From contig NZ_BMWZ01000007.1 in NCBI RefSeq assembly GCF_014651495.1, positions 1-64,000 of the forward strand: a DNA stretch of 64,000 nt. The letters run 5' to 3'. Both the position numbers and the translations under genes were made by a program. Positions 58,737-64,000 of this stretch are shown piece after piece (the stretch's first letter is position 1; each line of letters begins with the position of its first letter). The notes beneath the pieces are model-generated. The model ran no database searches and was not told where the DNA came from. It saw only the letters and a program-made list of their open reading frames with translations. The stretch comes from Algibacter mikhailovii (GTDB lineage: Bacteria; Bacteroidota; Bacteroidia; Flavobacteriales; Flavobacteriaceae).

Positions 58737-58771
58737 AGTATGTATTATATAAATATTTCTTCCTAGATGAT

Positions 58772-61117
58772 TTAAAATTCTAAATCATCAGGCAATTCTT
58801 CTTTTTCATTGTCTTCAACATCGCCTTCTTCAACTTCAGAACAATCTACTTTGATCGATAGATTTTCAGGCTCTACAAACTCAGCTGTTGAAATATTTAA
58901 TGCTTCATCGGCATAACAGCTCTTCATATATAACCCCCAAATTGGTAATGCCATAGCCGCACCTTGACCATAAGTTATAGATGCGAAGTGGGCCGCTCGA
59001 TCTTCTGCGCCAACCCATACTCCGGTAACTAAATTAGGCACCATTCCCATAAACCAACCATCACTTTGATTTTGAGTAGTTCCCGTTTTTCCAGCTATGG
59101 GATTTGTAAATTCATAAGGGTAACCCGTAATTATTTCTCTGTAATCTGCTCGATAAGCTTCCCTTCCTTTGCCTCTTAATCTAGCACCTGACCCAGATTG
59201 GGTCACACCTTCCATAAGTTTAACAGTAACATAAGCCGTTTCAGCACTTAGAACGTCTCTGGTTTCTGGTTTAAACTGATACAAAAGGGTTCCATTTTTA
59301 TCTTCAATACTCGTTACCATAACAGGTTTGGTATATACCCCTTGATTTGCAAAGGTTGCATATGCACCAACCATTTCATATACACTAATGTCTGGTGTAC
59401 CTAATGCTATGGAAGGCACAGGTAGCATCTCTGAATCTATACCAAGTTTCCTAGCTAAATTAACAACCGTTTGTGGTCCTACTTTATCTATCAACCGCGC
59501 TGTTATAGTATTTACAGAGTTAGCTAGCGCGTTTTTTAAAGTTCTTGTACCACCGTAATCATTTTCACCATTTGAGTTTCTAGGACACCATTCTTCAGGG
59601 TTTCCATATTTATTCGCTTCAATACAAAAAGGAGTATCAGGAAATTCATCGCAGGGCGAGAAATGTAACTGATCTATAGCAGAGCTATAAACTAAAGGCT
59701 TAAAGGTAGAGCCTATTTGACGTTTTCCCTGTTTAACCATATCATATTGAAAATGCCTATAATTCATACCACCAACCCATGCTTTAACATGCCCTGTTTG
59801 TGGATCCATAGACATCATACCTGTTCTTAAAAAAGACTTATAGTAGCGCATAGAATCTACAGGCTTCATAATCGTATCAATTTCAGTAGGTTGCCCATCT
59901 TTCCAAGCAAAAACAGACATTTGAACTGGTTTTTCAAAAGACTCCTCAATTTTCTTGTTAGACTTCTTCAAATCATATTTCATATGCCTCCAACGCTCAG
60001 ATTGCCTCATTGATCGCCACATCAAGGTATCAATTGCACCTAGAGTAAGATCTAAAAAGGGTGCTGTAGGATTTCGTTTTGGTGTGTTTTGGTGAAAAAA
60101 CTCAGCTTGCAATCTTGGCATATGCTGTTGTACCGCTTGTTCAGCATAGGTTTGCATACGTGAATCAATGGTTGTATAAATTTTTAACCCGTCATTATAC
60201 AGATTGTATTTTGTACCATCAGGTTTTGGATTCTTCTTCATCCAGTCTTTCATAAAACCGTCTAAATACCCTCTAAAATAAGTAGCAATACCCTCACGGT
60301 GTGATTCTGGCGAATAGTTTAAATCTAAATCTGTTTGTTGCAGTGAATCTTTTAGTTTTTCATCTATAAAATCATACTTATACATTTGGGCTAAAACCAC
60401 GTTACGTCGTTCTTTCACCAATTCTGGCCGCCTTCTAGGATTAAAAAGTGACGAGTTCTTAAACATACCCACCAACATAGCAGCTTCCTTCAATTCTAAA
60501 TCTTTAGGTTCTTTACCAAAGTATATTCTAGAAGCACTTCTAATACCATCCGCATTATTTAAAAAGTCATAAATATTAAAATACTGTGCAATAATTTCTT
60601 CCTTGGTATATTGACGCTCTAATCGAATGGCTATAACCCACTCTTTCAGTTTTTGAAGCACGCGTTCAACAATATTTTTAGATCCTTCCCCATGAAACAA
60701 CTGTTTTGCCAATTGCTGAGAAATGGTACTCGCTCCACCACCACTGCCTAGTTTTACAGCTGCTCTTAGTGTGCCACGGGCATCAATACCTGAATGGTCA
60801 TAAAACCGAGCATCTTCTGTTGCAATTAAAGCTTCCACCAAATATTCTGACAATTCATCATAACTAACAGGAGTTCTATTATCATTAAAATAAAACTTCC
60901 CTAAAGTTTTTCCATCTGAAGAAATAATTTCGGTGGCTAAATTAGTTTTTGGATTCTCTAATTGGGTGTGATCTGGCATTTCACCAAAGGCACCCGATGA
61001 GGCCAATAGGAACAAGACACCTACTGCTAAGATTCCACCTAAAAATAAAATCCAAAACCATCGAACATATTTTGAAAACCCTTGCTCTACTTTCGTTTCT
61101 TTTTTTGCTTTTGCCAT
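58772..61117 (-). CDS. Class A penicillin-binding protein (PBP1A type)
   Basis: 781 residues. One N-terminal membrane helix (~17-38). The GT51 glycosyltransferase has the catalytic Glu in ALIATEDARFYDHSGIDARG and GASTISQQLAKQLFHG. The transpeptidase has SxxK as STFKPL, SxN as SVN in NALANSVNTITARL, and KTGT in AGKTGTTQNQSDGWF. It polymerises and crosslinks peptidoglycan. The C-terminus is acidic. A short gap separates it from gldH on the same strand. ATG start at 61117. Confidence 0.95.
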   Translation of the reverse strand: MAKAKKETKVEQGFSKYVRWFWILFLGGILAVGVLFLLASSGAFGEMPDHTQLENPKTNLATEIISSDGKTLGKFYFNDNRTPVSYDELSEYLVEALIATEDARFYDHSGIDARGTLRAAVKLGSGGGASTISQQLAKQLFHGEGSKNIVERVLQKLKEWVIAIRLERQYTKEEIIAQYFNIYDFLNNADGIRSASRIYFGKEPKDLELKEAAMLVGMFKNSSLFNPRRRPELVKERRNVVLAQMYKYDFIDEKLKDSLQQTDLDLNYSPESHREGIATYFRGYLDGFMKDWMKKNPKPDGTKYNLYNDGLKIYTTIDSRMQTYAEQAVQQHMPRLQAEFFHQNTPKRNPTAPFLDLTLGAIDTLMWRSMRQSERWRHMKYDLKKSNKKIEESFEKPVQMSVFAWKDGQPTEIDTIMKPVDSMRYYKSFLRTGMMSMDPQTGHVKAWVGGMNYRHFQYDMVKQGKRQIGSTFKPLVYSSAIDQLHFSPCDEFPDTPFCIEANKYGNPEEWCPRNSNGENDYGGTRTLKNALANSVNTITARLIDKVGPQTVVNLARKLGIDSEMLPVPSIALGTPDISVYEMVGAYATFANQGVYTKPVMVTSIEDKNGTLLYQFKPETRDVLSAETAYVTVKLMEGVTQSGSGARLRGKGREAYRADYREIITGYPYEFTNPIAGKTGTTQNQSDGWFMGMVPNLVTGVWVGAEDRAAHFASITYGQGAAMALPIWGLYMKSCYADEALNISTAEFVEPENLSIKVDCSEVEEGDVEDNEKEELPDDLEF

Positions 61118-61178
61118 GCACTATATATTCATACATCCTGATGCTATTCCACTAAGGTGAAATCACGAGATGCGATAT

Positions 61179-61676
61179 TTATTTACTATTTGCAATACTT
61201 TCAATTCTAAATCCAACATCGGTAACACCTTCTAATTCTTTCACCCCATTTACTTTTCCACTTTCTCTCATGGCATGTTGAATGTTAACCGTATATTCTC
61301 CTGTTTCATTAAAAACAACCTGTTCCTTATACCACAGTTTATTTTCCTTCACATCAGTAAAACCTGTTCCCAATAGTTTACCACTAGGTTCGGCCATCCT
61401 ATATTCCAACGTATCTTTTACTGTTTTCCCATGAGGAAAAACCATTTCTACGATAAGGAATAAATTATTGTATTTATAGGCGTTTGTATTTCTTAAATTA
61501 ACAAACAAATTATACGCTTCGGTTGAATCTGGAGGGGTTATTTTGAAACTAATAACAGAATCCTTGTCCCACTTATTTGGCACCGATTGGTACTTATCAA
61601 AAACATGATGCTCATCACAACCTATAAAAACAAAACAAACAACTAAAAAAAATAATATGATTTTATTTGGAAGCAT
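61179..61676 (-). CDS. gldH: Gliding motility lipoprotein GldH
   Basis: 165 residues from the ATG at 61676. A longer reading of the frame to 61835 adds an unlikely basic stretch that merely overlaps the upstream gene. The leader MLPNKIILFFLVVCFVFIGC has a lipobox at Cys20, and the GldH pattern follows (WDKDSVISFKITPPDSTEAY, LFVNLRNTNAYKYNNLFLIV, VGFRIE). GldH is needed for gliding and type IX secretion in Flavobacterium. Its start overlaps the end of ricT by 14 bases, so the two are coupled. Confidence 0.92.
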   Translation of the reverse strand: MLPNKIILFFLVVCFVFIGCDEHHVFDKYQSVPNKWDKDSVISFKITPPDSTEAYNLFVNLRNTNAYKYNNLFLIVEMVFPHGKTVKDTLEYRMAEPSGKLLGTGFTDVKENKLWYKEQVVFNETGEYTVNIQHAMRESGKVNGVKELEGVTDVGFRIESIANSK

Positions 61677-62913
61677 TTTTATTATTTTGAGGTTTTCTTC
61701 TGGTGTTTTTGTTTTTTTTCTGCTGGTTAGGATTCTTATTAGAGACCGTATTCTTATTCGAAGCTGTATTTTTGTTCCCTTGATTACCCTTCCGTCTATT
61801 ATTTCTACGTTTTTTATTGCGTTTTGGACCATCAAAACGTGTTAAACTATCTTGACCTACAACGTTCTCAAACTCCGTTTTAGTATCTTCTATGAGGTCT
61901 GAAGCGTATTCCTCTAGGCTTGCAATTTTTTTCTTTTTCTTATTTAACTCTATAATTTCATTGGCCTGAGTGGTTGTGATTTTATGCCAATTCATCCATT
62001 CCCCTTCATAAGCATACCACATATGGCCTTTGAAGATATCTGTTTTCTGGCATACAGCAGTTCCTTTTTCAGTGTATAATTTTGTATCGTTTTTAGGAAA
62101 TGCCTTTAAGGCATCTAAATAGGTGTCCAACTCGTAGTTTAAACAGCATTTTAATTTACCGCATTGACCTGCTAATTTTTGTGGATTCAATGATAATTGC
62201 TGATAACGTGCAGCTGATGTACTTACTGAACGAAAATCAGTCAACCATGTAGAGCAGCATAATTCACGCCCACAAGACCCAATACCACCAAGTCTCGCAG
62301 CTTCTTGCCTGAACCCTACTTGTTTCATCTCAATTCGGGTTCTAAACTCACGCGCAAAAACTTTAATAAGTTCACGAAAATCTACCCGCTCCTCTGCGGT
62401 GTAATAAAACGTAGCCTTACTTGCATCCCCTTGAAATTCAATATCTGAAATTTTCATAGACAGTTTCAAATCAATGGCGAATTGACGTGCCTTAACCTTC
62501 ATGGGTTCTTCCTTGTCTCTGGCAGCCGACCAAATATCAATATCTTTCTGAGATGCTTTTCGGTAAATTTTAAGAGCTTCTTCTGGCACTACTGGTATGT
62601 TTTTGCGTTTCATTTGAACACGCACAAGCTCACCAGTAAGCGTTACCATTCCAATATCATGACCTGCCTTAGCCTGAGTTGCAACAACATCGCCTATACT
62701 TAAGGTTAAATTTTCAGTATTAAGATAGTACTCTTTTCTACCATTTTTATAACGGACTTCAACCCAGTTAAAAGGTTTTTCTCCGTTAGGAAGAGACATG
62801 TTTGATAACCAATCAAAAACGGTTAATTTATTGCAACTGTCTGTTCCACAAGTACCGTTATTTTTGCAACCCTTTGGAGAGCCGTCTTTAGTTGAGCAAC
62901 TTGCGCAAGCCAT
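61663..62913 (-). CDS. ricT: PSP1 domain protein, RicT family
   Basis: 416 residues. The PSP1 domain is clear (~95-260), with the Cys-rich GIGSCGRELCCSTWLTDF and SGQCGKLKCCLNYEL-type region (as LAGQCGKLKCCLNYE). An added N-terminus has several cysteines (MACASCSTKDGSPKGCKNNG). The C-terminal ~55 residues are Asn/Lys/Arg-rich and disordered. In Bacillus RicT is part of an Fe-S complex acting on RNA processing; its role in Flavobacteria is not defined. It is followed directly by gldH. ATG start at 62913. Confidence 0.9.
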   Translation of the reverse strand: MACASCSTKDGSPKGCKNNGTCGTDSCNKLTVFDWLSNMSLPNGEKPFNWVEVRYKNGRKEYYLNTENLTLSIGDVVATQAKAGHDIGMVTLTGELVRVQMKRKNIPVVPEEALKIYRKASQKDIDIWSAARDKEEPMKVKARQFAIDLKLSMKISDIEFQGDASKATFYYTAEERVDFRELIKVFAREFRTRIEMKQVGFRQEAARLGGIGSCGRELCCSTWLTDFRSVSTSAARYQQLSLNPQKLAGQCGKLKCCLNYELDTYLDALKAFPKNDTKLYTEKGTAVCQKTDIFKGHMWYAYEGEWMNWHKITTTQANEIIELNKKKKKIASLEEYASDLIEDTKTEFENVVGQDSLTRFDGPKRNKKRRNNRRKGNQGNKNTASNKNTVSNKNPNQQKKNKNTRRKPQNNKNASK

Positions 62914-63029
62914 ATTTTATATATTGAATTCGCTAATAATTAAATTATTACGAATGGAAGTTCATACCTTTTTTCTAATCTGTAAATATATGATTATTAT
63001 CAGGACTTAAAAAGGAAGATTACAACAAC

Positions 63030-63260
63030 TTAGACCTGCTTAACAGATATAATCTTTACAGGGCAGGCCTTTGCCGCATTGTCTGATGGCTCAAAAATTA
63101 ACTCGTCATTTGATTTTAAAGTAAAAAAACCCTTTTTGTCATTGGCATGTAATAAAACGCTCTTTCCATCCTTCTTAGACATCTGGAACTGATCTGGCGC
63201 TAGCTCTACGCAGTAATTACAGCCAATACATTTTTTTCGTTGTAGTGTGATGACCACCAT
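63030..63260 (-). CDS. Single-cluster ferredoxin
   Basis: 76 residues. One [4Fe-4S] site: Cys11, Cys14 and Cys17 in CIGCNYCVELAP and the fourth Cys in AAKACPVKII near the end. Asp/Glu-rich loops between them are typical of small monocluster ferredoxins. It carries electrons in the cytosol. The start overlaps the stop of the U32 gene by one base, so both are made from one transcript and it may serve that enzyme. Confidence 0.88.
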   Translation of the reverse strand: MVVITLQRKKCIGCNYCVELAPDQFQMSKKDGKSVLLHANDKKGFFTLKSNDELIFEPSDNAAKACPVKIISVKQV

Positions 63261-64000
63261 TAGGCTTCAACCTTATTTTCAATTAATTTATATAATTTAT
63301 CAGACTGCCGAATTCTAAAAGGCAGCTTCATGGTTATCATATCGCCTTTTGTGCCTTCACTTAATTTTTGATCGTTTACTAATAATTCTTCAACAACCAA
63401 TTCTTGTGCTCCTGTAGTTGGACCCGTAATTAAAATGGTATCACCAACGTTTATATTATACGCTTCAATCTTAAATTCCCCCACCTGGGCTTTTGGGAAA
63501 AAGTGCGTGCCTTTACCAATATAAACCTTCTTTTGTTTGGCATGAGATCCTGAACCTTTACTCCACTCACCTAATTTTTGTCCTAAATAATACCCACTCC
63601 AGAACCCTCTATTATAAACTGTTTCTAAAGTTTGCATCCATGAAATAACCTCATCTTTACCGTAGCTACCATTCTCAATACTATCAATAGCTTCGCGGTA
63701 GCATTTAATCACTTTAGCAACATATTCTGGTGCGCGTCCCCGCCCTTCAATTTTTAAAACCTTGATTCCAGCATCTACAACCTCATCCAAAAAATCAATG
63801 GTGCACAAATCTTTGGGAGACATGATATACTCGTTATCTAGCTCCATTTCAAAACCTGTTTCCTGATCAATGACCGTGTATTTTTTTCTACAGTTTTGCT
63901 TGCACGCTCCTCTGTTAGCAGAGGAGTTTTGAGAATGCAAACTCATATAACATTTCCCCGAAACAGCCATACACAGCGCACCATGTCCAAAAATTTCTAT
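63260..64000 (-). CDS. Peptidase U32 family protein, partial (cut at the window edge)
   Basis: The C-terminal ~246 residues are inside the window; the frame runs open to base 64000, so the start is beyond it. The U32 signature is at the cut end: EIFGHGALCMAVSGKCYMS, followed by the cysteines of NRGACKQNCRKKYTV, then KDLCTIDFLDEVVDAGIKVL and KIEGRGRAPEYV. Relatives (YegQ/TrhP, RlhA) hydroxylate tRNA or rRNA and need Fe-S chemistry, which fits the coupled ferredoxin. Internal ATGs at 63970 and beyond are not the true start. Confidence 0.9.
   Translation of the reverse strand: MEIFGHGALCMAVSGKCYMSLHSQNSSANRGACKQNCRKKYTVIDQETGFEMELDNEYIMSPKDLCTIDFLDEVVDAGIKVLKIEGRGRAPEYVAKVIKCYREAIDSIENGSYGKDEVISWMQTLETVYNRGFWSGYYLGQKLGEWSKGSGSHAKQKKVYIGKGTHFFPKAQVGEFKIEAYNINVGDTILITGPTTGAQELVVEELLVNDQKLSEGTKGDMITMKLPFRIRQSDKLYKLIENKVEA

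Noticed and set aside
61679-61835. N-terminal extension of gldH
   Set aside because: It is very basic, overlaps ricT in another frame, and buries the lipoprotein signal; ATG 61676 fits the lipobox.

Overview
The window is low-GC DNA from a member of the Bacteroidota, almost certainly a marine Flavobacteriaceae. Pointers are gldH, a complete moxR-bat aerotolerance operon, a CHU_C-type secretion C-terminus, a TonB-dependent receptor with a carboxypeptidase-regulatory N-terminus, the flavobacterial -7 promoter element TAnnTTTG, and the near absence of Shine-Dalgarno sequences. I saw no rRNA, tRNA or CRISPR array, and no complete insertion sequence.

Bases 1-11,100 are an accessory region. All genes are small, unrelated and on the + strand: an S41 protease-like protein, a DinB-like protein, a serine hydrolase, DUF4386, two GNAT acetyltransferases, DUF6090, MarC and several orphan secreted proteins. 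Nearly every stop codon is followed closely by a motif of the type AACAnnGnRTATA. In several places this is the left arm of a 110-140 base inverted-repeat element whose centre can hold GATTTTCC-TTC-GGAAAATC. The one-gene-one-palindrome layout resembles an integron cassette array, but no integrase is in the window. Several units are decayed: a frameshifted lipoprotein, an ORF with an in-frame stop, a C-terminal remnant and a signal-peptide stub.

From about 11.1 to 46.9 kb the content is mostly core: a DUF1080 lipoprotein, gpsA, pheS, CvpA, a bicarbonate-type module (beta-carbonic anhydrase, two SulP transporters, a universal stress protein), the moxR-DUF58-batA/B/C/D/E operon, an SDR, an AlbA_2 protein, the DUF1501/DUF1800 pair, an ALDH7 dehydrogenase, a secreted CHU_C protein, CYTH, DUF5916, dinB and dgt. 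The DUF5916 gene lies between two diverged copies of a ~125 bp sequence that carries the start of the CYTH gene and the CYTH-dinB intergenic region, so it probably came to separate two formerly divergent neighbours.

From 46.9 to 58.2 kb is a phosphate-acquisition island: a free-standing carboxypeptidase-regulatory domain protein, a TonB receptor, a lipoprotein, an OprO/P porin, a PiT transporter with a PhoU-like tail and a Na/Pi cotransporter. Six promoters here share one architecture: tandem TWACnnn half-sites at an 11-nt period, then 21-22 nt, then TTTG. The half-sites resemble Pho boxes (7-4-7 spacing; the Bacillus PhoP consensus is TTAACA repeats). Five of the six stand just upstream of a start codon. 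The sixth reads into a strong terminator about 100 nt later and has no gene, so it may make a small RNA. This coherent, apparently Pho-type regulon with a candidate sRNA is the most interesting signal in the window.

The right end (58.3-64 kb) holds ppnP, a class A penicillin-binding protein, gldH, the PSP1-domain gene ricT, a ferredoxin and a U32 peptidase-family gene cut by the window edge.
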